DNA of 64,000 nucleotides from Cohnella xylanilytica (GTDB lineage: Bacteria; Bacillota; Bacilli; Paenibacillales; Paenibacillaceae): contig NZ_JACJVR010000047.1 of assembly GCF_014212175.1 (NCBI RefSeq), forward strand, positions 1 through 64,000, in the 5' to 3' direction. Made by a program: the position numbers and the translations under genes. The notes beneath the pieces were generated by a model. The model saw only the letters and a list, made by a program, of their open reading frames with translations, had not been told where the DNA came from and searched no databases. Numbering within the stretch: the stretch's first letter is position 1; every line of letters starts with the position of its first letter. Below are positions 24,398-33,027 of this stretch, piece by piece.

Positions 24398-25966
24398 TCA
24401 TCTCTTGCGGGATATCGCTTTGGCTTGCGTGAACAGCAGCAAGTAATCGCGGCCGCCCGCCTTGGAATCCGTGCCGGACATGTTGAATCCTCCGAACGGG
24501 TGAACGCCGACCAGCGCTCCGGTGCACTTGCGGTTGATATACAGGTTGCCGCAGTGCATCGTCCGCTCCGCCTCCTCGATCCGCTTCTCGTCGGTCGAGA
24601 AGAAGGAGCCCGTCAATCCGTATTCGGTATCGTTATAGAGGCGGATCGCTTCTCTCCAATCCTTGGCTTTGCCGATGGCGAGCACGGGGCCGAAAATCTC
24701 TTCCTGCATGATCCGAGCCTTCCCGTCCACGTCGGCGAACACGGTCGGCTCGATATAGTAGCCGTTGCCGGGAGCCCTCCCCCCTCCGGCGAGAAGCCTG
24801 CCTTCTTTGCGCCCGATCTCGATGTAGCCGAGAATCTTCTTATAGGAGCTCTCGTCGATGACCGGTCCAATCGCGCAATTCCGCTCGGGCAGTCCGATCG
24901 ATAGACGCTTCGTCAGTTCGACGATTCTCTCGGTTACCTCTTCGTACACGGACTCGACGACGAAGGCGCGCGAGCCTGCGGAGCACTTCTGCCCCTGGAA
25001 GCCGAAGGCCGAAGAGACGATCGCCTGCGCGGCCGCGCCCAGATCGGCCGTCTCGTCGACGACGATGCCGTCCTTGCCGCCCATCTCGGCCACGAAGCGC
25101 TTGATCCAGATCTGCCCGGGAGCGGTCTCGGCCGCCAGCCGGCCGATGCGCAAGCCGACCTCCTTCGAGCCGGTGAAGCTGATGAACCTCGTTTTCGGAT
25201 GCGAAGTCAAGTAGTCCCCTACCTCCGCCCCGCTGCCCGGAACGAAGTTGAGGACGCCTGGCGGGAGGCCGGCCTCTTCCATTAATTCGACGAACTTGGC
25301 AGCGACGACGGGCGTCGCGGAGGCGGGCTTGAGCAGCACCGCGTTGCCGGAGACGATCGCGGCCGCCGTCATGCCGGCGCAGATGGCGAGCGGGAAGTTC
25401 CAAGGCGGGATCACGATGCCGACGCCGAGCGGGATATACTCGAGCCGGTTGTCTTCTCCCGCGATCTTCGTCAGCGGAAGCGTCTCGTTGATTCGGTCGA
25501 GCCGGATCATCTCCCTGGCGTAAAACTCCATGAAGTCGATCGCCTCGGCGGTGTCGGCGTCGGCTTCCGCGTAATTTTTGCCGGCTTCCAGCACCATCGT
25601 CGCCGAGAATTCGCGCTTGCGCTCGCGCAGCCTCTCTGCCGCCCGGAACAGGACCCCCGCTCGTTCCTCGGCCGGCACGTTTTTCCACGACTCGAACGTC
25701 TTTAGCGCCGCCTGCATCGCCTTCTCCGCCAACGCCCGATCGGTCTTGCTCACCCGCCCGATCGCCATGCCGACATCCCCCGGATTGAGAGAGACGATCT
25801 TCTCTTCGGTGTAAATCTTCTCGTCCCCGATCCGAAGCGGGTACTCCCGCCCCAGCTCTTCCTTGATCTTCCCGATCGCGGCTTCCATCGCCAGACGGTT
25901 CTCCTCGACGCCGAAATCGACGAACGGCTCGTTCGCGAACGGCGCCGCCTCCGTACGTTTGTTCAT
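24398..25966 (-). CDS. pruA: L-glutamate gamma-semialdehyde (1-pyrroline-5-carboxylate) dehydrogenase
   Basis: 522 residues, the length of RocA/PutC-type enzymes. It is an NAD-dependent aldehyde dehydrogenase converting glutamate semialdehyde to glutamate. The catalytic cysteine is Cys328 in FQGQKCSAGSR and the general base Glu294 in AEMGGKDG. The NAD-binding and oxyanion segment IPPWNFPLA is intact, as is the late motif EIFGPVLAI. The N-terminus ANEPFVDFGVEENR is typical of P5C dehydrogenases. GAGGAGGG precedes the ATG. It lies 40 bases after the proline dehydrogenase gene, so both steps of proline breakdown share a transcript. Confidence 0.95.
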   Translation of the reverse strand: MNKRTEAAPFANEPFVDFGVEENRLAMEAAIGKIKEELGREYPLRIGDEKIYTEEKIVSLNPGDVGMAIGRVSKTDRALAEKAMQAALKTFESWKNVPAEERAGVLFRAAERLRERKREFSATMVLEAGKNYAEADADTAEAIDFMEFYAREMIRLDRINETLPLTKIAGEDNRLEYIPLGVGIVIPPWNFPLAICAGMTAAAIVSGNAVLLKPASATPVVAAKFVELMEEAGLPPGVLNFVPGSGAEVGDYLTSHPKTRFISFTGSKEVGLRIGRLAAETAPGQIWIKRFVAEMGGKDGIVVDETADLGAAAQAIVSSAFGFQGQKCSAGSRAFVVESVYEEVTERIVELTKRLSIGLPERNCAIGPVIDESSYKKILGYIEIGRKEGRLLAGGGRAPGNGYYIEPTVFADVDGKARIMQEEIFGPVLAIGKAKDWREAIRLYNDTEYGLTGSFFSTDEKRIEEAERTMHCGNLYINRKCTGALVGVHPFGGFNMSGTDSKAGGRDYLLLFTQAKAISRKR

Positions 25967-26006
25967 CGCGCCCTCCTCCTCGTCTCCCTGTTGAAGCAGG
26001 AACGGA

Positions 26007-26912
26007 TTATTGGAACAGGTTCCTCAAAACGAACCGGACGTTCGCGGGCCGTTCCGCCAGCCTTCGCGCGAAGTACCCGAACCAGTCGCGGCCGAAGGGG
26101 ACGTACACGCGCACTTTGAACCCTTCGCGAACGAGCCGGTTCTGGAGCTCTTCGGCGATTCCGTACAGCATCTGGAATTCCATTCGTTCTCTGGGCAAGC
26201 CATGTTCCCGGAGGACGTTAAGCGCGTACGACACCATGCTCTCGTCATGGGTCGCGATCGCGGCGTAGTCGCCGGAGAGCAGCTGCATCCGGATCAGCTT
26301 CCTGTAATTCGCGTCGACGTCTCTCTTGTCCGGGTAGGCGACTAGGGGAGACTCCTTGTAAGCCCCCTTGACCAGGCGCAGATTGGGCTTCAGCTCCCGC
26401 AGCTTGTCGACGTCCCTCTCCGAGCGGTAAAGGTAGGCTTGAATGACGACGCCGACGTTGTCGTACGTCCCGCGCAGCTCGCGGTACAGCTCCAGCGTCG
26501 CTTGGCAATGGGAGTAATCCTCCATGTCGATCCGAACGAAATTGCCGTACTGGCGGGCTCTGTCCAGAATGGAACGAAGGCGGGCGAGACAGAGGCCGCG
26601 ATCGAGATCGAGACCGAGGGAAGTCAGCTTCAAGGACAGATTGCAGTCCGCGTTCGCTTCGGCGATCGCGTCCAACGTCCGCAAGCACATGGCGGCAGAC
26701 TCGTCGGCCTCCTCCGCGGAAGAGACGAACTCGCCCAAGTGGTCGAGCGTCGCCGCCCGCCCCGTCGCGTTCAGCTTGCGAACCGCCTCGATCGCTTGGC
26801 GAATCGTCTCGCCGGCCACGAACCGCGAGGCTCCGAAGCGCAGGCCGTATTTGCGGGCGAGACGGTTGGCGGCTCGGCTTCTCCCCAGTCTCTGGAACCC
26901 GCTTCTCATCAT
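26007..26912 (-). CDS. Proline dehydrogenase
   Basis: 301 residues, slightly shorter than B. subtilis PutB/FadM-type enzymes. It is an FAD-dependent beta/alpha barrel that oxidises proline to pyrroline-5-carboxylate. Conserved pieces are TLDHLGEFV, SLKLTSLGLD, IDMEDYSHC, VIQAYLYRSE, RLVKGAYKE, ATHDESMV, EFQMLYGI and the C-terminal signature RDWFGYFARRLAERPAN. The start is uncertain: two ATGs (26912, 26909) have no close ribosome binding site, and the codons just upstream (CAFFDA) resemble the family N-terminus, but no start codon is present there before a stop. Confidence 0.92.
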   Translation of the reverse strand: MMRSGFQRLGRSRAANRLARKYGLRFGASRFVAGETIRQAIEAVRKLNATGRAATLDHLGEFVSSAEEADESAAMCLRTLDAIAEANADCNLSLKLTSLGLDLDRGLCLARLRSILDRARQYGNFVRIDMEDYSHCQATLELYRELRGTYDNVGVVIQAYLYRSERDVDKLRELKPNLRLVKGAYKESPLVAYPDKRDVDANYRKLIRMQLLSGDYAAIATHDESMVSYALNVLREHGLPRERMEFQMLYGIAEELQNRLVREGFKVRVYVPFGRDWFGYFARRLAERPANVRFVLRNLFQ

Positions 26913-27080
26913 CGCGTCGAAGAAGGCGCATCCCCTCCCCGAATGGTTGTGTCAGGCATTTAAGCCGGAAGATCCCTACACGATTGTCTTATGCACGGGA
27001 TGGGCCGGAGGTTCGATCGAGAGCCGATCGCGTTCGCTTTAAGAAGGAGATTCGCCTGGAAAAGGAGGTGCGGTCTCGGG

Positions 27081-27190
27081 ACAGAGGCCCTGGAGTCCGA
27101 GATGCGCGCTGTAACGGCTATTTTGGAGGTTACAGAGGCCAAGGAGTTCAAGGCTCTCTCTGCAACCCCCATTTCGGCTGTTGCAATAAA
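27081..27190. repeat. Degenerate 51-bp hairpin repeats (same family as 37158-37391)
   Basis: A half unit (27081-27108), a well preserved unit starting CTGTAAC at 27109 and a diverged unit starting CTGCAAC at 27160 keep the exact 51-base phase. The preserved unit has arms CTGTAAC/GTTACAG around ATTTTGG. The 384-base gap 26913-27296 otherwise holds no gene. The orientation is the same as that of the array at 37 kb. Confidence 0.8.
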
Positions 27191-27296
27191 TCTCGTTTCA
27201 CTAGATGGGGTCTGTTCGATGTCTCGTACGGTCAGCGCGCATATAAGTTCGGAGCAAACGGCGCGATGGCTGGGCGGCTGCGTTCGCGCGACTCCG

Positions 27297-28724
27297 TTAG
27301 CCCTCCCACACCCGCGCGACAGGCGGCGCGGTCTCCGCGGCCAGACGGCCTTCTCGGAAGACGTAGCGCGGAGCCGGGCGCCGGCCGATCAGGTCGCGCG
27401 CGTCCTCCGCGTCGAACAGCAGGAACGAGGCGGGAGCTCCGATGCGGAACGCGCCTTCCCGATAGCCGTACCGGTCGCCCAACCGCATCGCTTCCGCCCC
27501 GCCCTCCGTAACCATGCCGACCAGCTCCGCCAGCTCGGAACGCCCGCACATATGCGCCAGATGGGCGGCCATGTGGGCGGCGTCGAGCGGATTGCCCGTG
27601 CCGAGCGGATAGAACGGCGTGCGCATGTCGTCGTGGGCCAGCGCGACGTTGACGCCCGCCTCGCTGAATTCCCTGATGCGCGTAATTCCCCTCCCCTTCG
27701 GATAAGCGTCGAACCTTCCTTGCATGACCGAATTGATGAGGGGGCACGCGACGATGGACAGGCCGGCTTGACGGACAAGCCCGGCCACCTTGTGGAAATA
27801 CGCCTCGTTATAATAAGCCGCGGCATTGACATGGGCGGCCGCGACCCGCGGCCCGAGGCCGGTAGCCATAGCGAGAGAGGCGCAGACTTCGAGGAAGCGG
27901 GAGGATTCGTCGTCCGTCTCGTCGCAGAAAACGTGGACGAACGCCCCCGCCCGCTCCGCCATGGCGAACGCGCGCCTCAGAGACGAGACGCCTTCTTCGC
28001 GCGTCCGCTCCAGGTGCGGCACCGCGGACACGCCGTCGGCCCCCAGCCGAAGCGCCTCCGCCATGCGGCCCTCGTTGGCCGGGCACGATTCGATTCCGTC
28101 CTGCGGGAAGGCGATCACCTGGATCTCGAGGAGCTCCCGGTATCGCTCCTTCAGCTCCAGCACCGCCTCCAGCGCGACGAGCTTCGGGTCGCCGATGTCC
28201 ACCATCGCGCGCAAATATTGCACGCCGTACCCGATATAGAGCCGGATCGTCCGCTCCGCCCTCGCGACGACGTCCTCCTTCGTCAGAACGGCCTTGCGCG
28301 ACGTCCACACCCGGATCCCTTCCGCCAGCGTCCCGCTCTCGTTCCATAGGGGATCCCCCGCGGTCAGCGTCGTGTCCAGATGGACGTGAGCCTCCGCGAA
28401 CGGAGGCAGCAGCAGCCTTCCGCCCGCGTCGAACTCCTCCGCCTTGGCCGCGCCGGAGCCGGATAATTCCCCAATCGCGGCAATCACGCCCCCGGCAATG
28501 CCGATATCGAACGGCGCGCCCTCTGCTCCTTCCCGGCCGCGCCCGAACATTCGCGCATTCCGAATCACCAGGTCGTATCGGCTCGTCGCGGAATCCCCCG
28601 CTTGGACCTGCGCCTTCGCCTTCGTCTGCCCCTGCACCTGCATCTGCACCTGCACCTCCTCCTCTGCCTTCGCCTTTAGATTTATTTCCTCCCTTGCCTT
28701 CTCCCTCGCCTCCGCCCCGTTCAT
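27297..28724 (-). CDS. Cytosine-deaminase-like amidohydrolase with altered metal site
   Basis: 475 residues. From about residue 105 on it aligns well with E. coli CodA: HVHLDTTLTAGDPLWNESGTL (His113, His115), IAFPQDG, CDETDDESSRF (Glu269), AAAHVNAAAYYNEAY (His298), GRFDAYPKGRGITR, AHDD (Asp365). At the position of the CodA metal ligand His214 this protein has Phe266 (HVFCDE instead of DVHCDE), and RTHVD of CodA is RAMVD here. The first 45 residues are a Lys/Glu/Gln/Val low-complexity stretch from six-base repeats. It is the last gene of the operon and overlaps the WrbA-like gene by four bases. The fold is certain; the reaction is not. Confidence 0.8.
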   Translation of the reverse strand: MNGAEAREKAREEINLKAKAEEEVQVQMQVQGQTKAKAQVQAGDSATSRYDLVIRNARMFGRGREGAEGAPFDIGIAGGVIAAIGELSGSGAAKAEEFDAGGRLLLPPFAEAHVHLDTTLTAGDPLWNESGTLAEGIRVWTSRKAVLTKEDVVARAERTIRLYIGYGVQYLRAMVDIGDPKLVALEAVLELKERYRELLEIQVIAFPQDGIESCPANEGRMAEALRLGADGVSAVPHLERTREEGVSSLRRAFAMAERAGAFVHVFCDETDDESSRFLEVCASLAMATGLGPRVAAAHVNAAAYYNEAYFHKVAGLVRQAGLSIVACPLINSVMQGRFDAYPKGRGITRIREFSEAGVNVALAHDDMRTPFYPLGTGNPLDAAHMAAHLAHMCGRSELAELVGMVTEGGAEAMRLGDRYGYREGAFRIGAPASFLLFDAEDARDLIGRRPAPRYVFREGRLAAETAPPVARVWEG

Positions 28725-29497
28725 CGGATCCCCTTGGCCGCTTCCGCGAAGCGCGCCACCCGGGCTCCGAGCCGGCCGGCCATCGTCAGCTCCCGCTCGT
28801 CCGGCGTCCGCGAGCTGTCCGGCCCCGCCAGCGTCGAAGGACCGTAGGGCGAGCCTCCGATCGCGTCCGCCGTCAAGTATTCCGGGTTCTGCGTATACGG
28901 CAGCCCGACGAACACCATCCCGAAATGAAGCAGCGGAACGATCGCCGTCAGAATCGCCGCCTCATGTCCGGTATGGATCGAGCCCGCGCTCGTCATGATG
29001 CCCGTCGGCTTGCCCTCCAGCTCCCCTCCGGAGCACAGGCTCCCCGACAGGTCGAGGAACGACTTGACCTGCGCCGGCATCGATCCGTAATAGGTCGGAT
29101 ACCCCCAGACGATGCCGTCCGCCCACCTCAGATCGTCCGCCGTCGCTTCCGGAACGCCCCGCTGCTCCCGTTGGGACGCCTCGTACTTCTCCCACCGGGC
29201 CCCGATGCGGAACGCGCCGGCCAACCCGCCGTTGCCGTCGCCGTCGCCGCCGTCGCCGTGGCCGTGTCCGTGGCCGTCGTTGCCGTGGCCGCCATTGCCG
29301 TGGCCGCCGCCGCCCGCCCGCTCCTTCCGGCGGCCCGGATGGTCGAGCAGCGCCGTGACGTTGTCGGGAGAACGGAACTCGGGAATGCGGGCGAGCCGAA
29401 CGGCATGCCCCTCATCGGCAGCCCCCTTCGCGGCGGCTTCCGCCATGCGGTGAATATGTCCGTACGCGCTGAAGTAGATTACGAGAACGTTGGCCAT
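28721..29497 (-). CDS. wrbA: WrbA-like NAD(P)H:quinone oxidoreductase (flavodoxin fold) with Gly/His insert
   Basis: 258 residues from ATG 29497. The flavodoxin-like fold has the FMN phosphate loop IYFSAYGHIHRMAE, then WADGIVWGYPTYYGSMPAQVKSF and TSAGSIHTGHE, all typical of WrbA/NQO type IV enzymes, which reduce quinones by two electrons. WrbA is usually about 200 residues. The excess here is a Gly/His/Asp/Asn tract (about 62-92) coded by CCGTGG-like repeats, plus a long C-terminus. It sits between the substrate-binding lipoprotein and the CodA-like gene and may recycle quinones or flavins for the catabolic route. Confidence 0.82.
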   Translation of the reverse strand: MANVLVIYFSAYGHIHRMAEAAAKGAADEGHAVRLARIPEFRSPDNVTALLDHPGRRKERAGGGGHGNGGHGNDGHGHGHGDGGDGDGNGGLAGAFRIGARWEKYEASQREQRGVPEATADDLRWADGIVWGYPTYYGSMPAQVKSFLDLSGSLCSGGELEGKPTGIMTSAGSIHTGHEAAILTAIVPLLHFGMVFVGLPYTQNPEYLTADAIGGSPYGPSTLAGPDSSRTPDERELTMAGRLGARVARFAEAAKGIR

Positions 29498-29574
29498 CCC
29501 CTTTTCTCCCTCCCTCTTATCCGTAACGAGAAGGGACCGCGAACGCTGTGCCCGCGCGCGGCCCCGCTGCCTCG

Positions 29575-30675
29575 TTATTTCGCCGGCAAGAACTCGTTCG
29601 TGAACGCGGCTTCGATCGGCTCCGCCTTCTTCAGAAGGCCGATGTCGACGAGCTGCTTCTGCAGCCCTTCCCAGATCTCCTTGCTCATGTAGCCGACGCC
29701 GTGCGTCTCCGCGTCCCCGCCGTACACGAGCGGCTCCTGCGCCTTCGCCCCGAACGCCATCGCTTCGAGCTTCAGGTCGGGGTTCTTCTCCTGCATGACC
29801 TTGTTGATCTCTTCGACGTTGTCCTTGTAGTAGTTCCAGCCCTTGACCGACGCTTCGACGTAGGCCTTGACGACGTCCGGATGGCTCTTGAGGTAATCTT
29901 CCGTCGTGTAGAGGACGTTGCCGTACTGCTTGTAGCCGAGATCGTAGTTGAGGAAGTAATCGACGTCCACCCCCTCCTGCTCCATCGTGAACGGCTCCGA
30001 GGTGACGTAGATTTGGGTGGCGGCTTCCGGGTCGGCGACGAAGTTGGCGAGCGAGCCCGTATACTTCAGCTCCTCGACCTTGTCGAGCTTGTAGGCCTTC
30101 TTCAGATACTCCCAATAGGACGCCCCGCTCGCGACGTACACCTTGTGCCCGTTCAACTCCGACAGATCCTTGTACTTGCCCTTGTGGAACATGATGCCTT
30201 GAGGATTCTTCTGAAAAGTAGCCGCGACCGCCACGAGAGGGATCCCGTTCTGCCTGGCGAGCAATATTTCGTCCGCCTGCCCCATGCCGAATTCGGCCTG
30301 GCCCGAGGCGACGATCTGCGTCGAGGAGATGCCCGGTCCTCCCGATTGGATGGTCATGTCGAGCCCCGCCTCCTCGTAGAAGCCCTTGGCGAGAGCGGCG
30401 TACTGGCCCCCGTGCTCGGGCTCCGCGAACCAGTTCGTCACCTGCTTCACCTTCGTCAGCTTCGCCGGCGGCGAAGCTTGGGACGGCGAAGCTGACGGGG
30501 AAGCGGACGGCGAAGCCGGCGGGGACGTCGACGCCTCCGGCGAAGCGCTCGGGGACGACGCCCCGCCGTTCCCGTTCGAGCCGCAGCCCGCAAGCGCGAG
30601 GAGGGCCGCCAGCGCAATCGCCAGCGGAACGAAGCGATTCCTTCCCCTTTTTCGAACCTTAAGATCGTTCAGCAT
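29575..30675 (-). CDS. ABC transporter substrate-binding lipoprotein (NMT1/ThiY-like)
   Basis: 366 residues. A basic N-terminus, hydrophobic core and lipobox LALAGC give lipid attachment at Cys31. A Ser/Pro/Ala-rich linker (about 38-72) leads to a periplasmic-binding fold with the NMT1 pattern: VTNWFAEPEHGGQYAALAKGF, GMGQADEILLARQNGIPL, and KGKYKDLSELNGHKV. Proteins of this class bind pyrimidines, riboflavin, nitrate, taurine or similar small molecules. GGGAGG precedes the ATG. Its permease and ATPase are encoded upstream in the same operon, separated by the FAD oxidase and an amidohydrolase. Confidence 0.9.
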   Translation of the reverse strand: MLNDLKVRKRGRNRFVPLAIALAALLALAGCGSNGNGGASSPSASPEASTSPPASPSASPSASPSQASPPAKLTKVKQVTNWFAEPEHGGQYAALAKGFYEEAGLDMTIQSGGPGISSTQIVASGQAEFGMGQADEILLARQNGIPLVAVAATFQKNPQGIMFHKGKYKDLSELNGHKVYVASGASYWEYLKKAYKLDKVEELKYTGSLANFVADPEAATQIYVTSEPFTMEQEGVDVDYFLNYDLGYKQYGNVLYTTEDYLKSHPDVVKAYVEASVKGWNYYKDNVEEINKVMQEKNPDLKLEAMAFGAKAQEPLVYGGDAETHGVGYMSKEIWEGLQKQLVDIGLLKKAEPIEAAFTNEFLPAK

Positions 30676-30757
30676 GGTTCTCTTCCTCCCTTATCCTTCT
30701 TATCTATCTGTGCACCCGCGCATAGCGGATCGACACCGGCAGGCGGCAACGCGGAAT

Positions 30758-32101
30758 CTATTCGGCAAAAGAGGGCGAGGCCGCGGTCGGCGAATCGTCG
30801 TACCTCCGCCGGATCAGCTCGGACGCCCCGGTCCATCGCGACTTGTTGTATACCCATCGCCCGGCCGGCAGCTCCTGGAACAGCTCCTCCGCGGACGCCG
30901 CGTCGAAGACGGCGAAGCTCGCCGGGTTGCCGGCGGCGACGCCGTACTCCCGCACCCCGGCGATCGCCGCCGGTACTTGCGTCAGCATGCGCAGCACCGT
31001 CAAAATATCCTCTTCCCCGGCCAAGTGGGCCGCATAGGAAGCCATCAGCCCGATCTGCAGCATGTCGCCCCGTCCGAACGGATGGAACGGGTCCTGGATG
31101 TTGTCCGAAGCCGCGGCCACCTTCACGCCGGCGTCCGCCAGCTCGCGGACCCGGGTCACGCCCCGGCGGACGTTGCCTCGGTCGCCCCGCCCTTGGAGGT
31201 ACAGGTTGACCGCGGGCAGCGTCGCCGCGGCGACGCCGGCCTCCGCCATCTTGGCGATGAGCCGCTCCGCCTCTTCATGCTCCATCGCCGCCAGCGAGCA
31301 CAGATGCCCGGCCGTCGCGCGGCCCGAGTACCCGTAGCGGACGACGTAATCGCAATAGACGTCGATCGTCTTGACCGAAGGATCGTCCGTCTCGTCGGCA
31401 TGCAGGTCGATCGGCAGGCCGAACCCGGTCGCCATCCGGAACGCCCAGTCGATGCCCGCGGCCGGATCGGGCGTCAGATGAGGCGCTCCGCCGACGCCGT
31501 CGACGCCCATCCGCAGCGTCTCGGCCGCGAATTCGGTCAGCTCGCCCTCCATCGCCGGATCGTAGAAATACATCGGGAAGTATTGAATGTCGACGAACCC
31601 GGAGACGAGCTCCCTCGCCTCCAGCGCCGCCTCGATCGTCCGCATGGCGACGTCGCGTCCGAGGTGGACGGGCACGTCGAGATGGCTGCGCAGCGTCGCC
31701 GAGCCGAACGACGCCGATCGGAGCGCGGCCTTCACGATCCGGTCGCGAATCGTCTCCTTGGCGAACGCCGGGGCGGCGGCCCGATAATTGCCGATCGCCT
31801 CGAGCAGCGTCCCCGACCGGTTCCGCACGAAGGGAAGCGAGTAGGCTTTGTCCAGGTGCATGTGGACGTCGACGAAGCCCGGCAGCAGCACCCGGCCTTC
31901 CAGGTCGAGACGCCGGACGCTTGGCAGCCGTTCGAACCCGATAGCCCCGATCGGCTCGTGCTCCGGCGACGCCAGGCGCCCGGCCTGCGGCTCGACCGCC
32001 GTCCACCTGCCTCCGGAGACGGCGAGGCGGAACAGCTCCCCGCCATCCGCGAGCGGCAGGCGGGCGTTCACGATCTCCAGGTCCGCGGTTGGAATCGGCA
32101 T
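30758..32101 (-). CDS. Cytosine deaminase-family amidohydrolase (complete metal site)
   Basis: 447 residues from ATG 32101 (AAGGAGGGG upstream). It is a TIM-barrel amidohydrolase related to CodA. All expected ligands are present: HMHLD (His80, His82), DLHADETDD (His234, Glu237), TAGHL (His266) and ASDNIQDPF (Asp333). The usual N- and C-terminal beta-sandwich parts flank the barrel. The family deaminates or hydrolyses cyclic amidines such as cytosine, isocytosine or creatinine. Within the operon it is the likely active partner of the CodA-like paralogue whose site is altered. The substrate is unknown. Confidence 0.86.
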   Translation of the reverse strand: MPIPTADLEIVNARLPLADGGELFRLAVSGGRWTAVEPQAGRLASPEHEPIGAIGFERLPSVRRLDLEGRVLLPGFVDVHMHLDKAYSLPFVRNRSGTLLEAIGNYRAAAPAFAKETIRDRIVKAALRSASFGSATLRSHLDVPVHLGRDVAMRTIEAALEARELVSGFVDIQYFPMYFYDPAMEGELTEFAAETLRMGVDGVGGAPHLTPDPAAGIDWAFRMATGFGLPIDLHADETDDPSVKTIDVYCDYVVRYGYSGRATAGHLCSLAAMEHEEAERLIAKMAEAGVAAATLPAVNLYLQGRGDRGNVRRGVTRVRELADAGVKVAAASDNIQDPFHPFGRGDMLQIGLMASYAAHLAGEEDILTVLRMLTQVPAAIAGVREYGVAAGNPASFAVFDAASAEELFQELPAGRWVYNKSRWTGASELIRRRYDDSPTAASPSFAE

Positions 32102-32130
32102 GTCGTTCCCCTCCTTTTCTCCTCTTATCC

Positions 32131-33027
32131 TCATCCTTCGGAGGAATTCATCTCGGACTCGTGCCACGAGCTCAGCATCCACTTGGAGAAGGCGTTGACG
32201 AGAAGATAGAACGCGATCCCGAGCAGCGAGGCGGACAGTCCGCACGCGAACAGGTACGCGGTCTGCAGGCGCGCGGCGGACACCGTGATGGCGTAGCCGA
32301 GGCCGCCCTTGCCCCCGCCGATGCCGGCGATGTACTCGCCGACGATGGCTCCGATGACGGCCAGCGTGCAGGAGATTTTGAGCCCGGCGACGACGTAGGG
32401 AAGCGCGGCCGGAATGCGAAGCCGGAACATCGTCTGCAGGGGGGACGCATTATAGAGGTAAAACAGGTTCTTCATGTTGTGTTCGGTGGAATTGAGTCCG
32501 ATGAGCGTGTTGGAGAGCATCGGGAAGAACCCGATGAGGAAGGCGATCATGACGATGGCGTTGATGCCGGCGCCGAACCAGATGACGATGATCGGGGCGA
32601 CGGCGACGATCGGAATCGTCTGCATGACGATCGCGTAAGGGTAGACGCTTCGCTCGACCAGCTTGGAGCTGGCGAGCGCGATGGCGAAGGCGACGCCGAG
32701 AACGATGCTGAGCAGGAAGCCGAGCACGGCTTCGGTGATCGTCGTGTAGACGGACACCCACAGGTTCGAAGCGTTCTCCGAGGCGGCGCGGACGATGTCG
32801 GACGGCTTCGGCAGCAGATAAGGCTTGATGCCCGCCAAGCGGCAGACGAGCTCCCAGCCTCCGACGAACAGGACGAACGCCGCGAGGGGGGGCGCCATCC
32901 GCAAGAGCCGGGAGCCCGCGAACGGCTTCGCGCTTCTCCTCTTGCCGGTTCGGGCCGCGGAGGGCGCCGCCGGATGCGGATGCAGCCCCGGTCCCGCCGT
33001 CGTCCCGGTCGCGAGTTCCTCGTTCAT
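32131..33027 (-). CDS. ABC transporter permease (SsuC/ThiX type)
   Basis: 298 residues from ATG 33027, which overlaps the stop of the FAD oxidase gene (ATGA). A polar, Pro/Ala-rich N-terminal tail (about 1-45) precedes six membrane helices. The EAA-like loop that contacts the ATPase is EYIAGIGGGKGGLGYAI. This is the binding-protein-dependent permease family used for sulfonates, nitrate and pyrimidines. It serves with the ATPase at 34427-35200 and the lipoprotein at 29575-30675. Confidence 0.9.
   Translation of the reverse strand: MNEELATGTTAGPGLHPHPAAPSAARTGKRRSAKPFAGSRLLRMAPPLAAFVLFVGGWELVCRLAGIKPYLLPKPSDIVRAASENASNLWVSVYTTITEAVLGFLLSIVLGVAFAIALASSKLVERSVYPYAIVMQTIPIVAVAPIIVIWFGAGINAIVMIAFLIGFFPMLSNTLIGLNSTEHNMKNLFYLYNASPLQTMFRLRIPAALPYVVAGLKISCTLAVIGAIVGEYIAGIGGGKGGLGYAITVSAARLQTAYLFACGLSASLLGIAFYLLVNAFSKWMLSSWHESEMNSSEG

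Noticed and set aside
28721-30115. One 464-residue protein covering the lipoprotein end and WrbA
   Set aside because: The first half is the out-of-frame shadow of the substrate-binding protein; WrbA begins at 29497.
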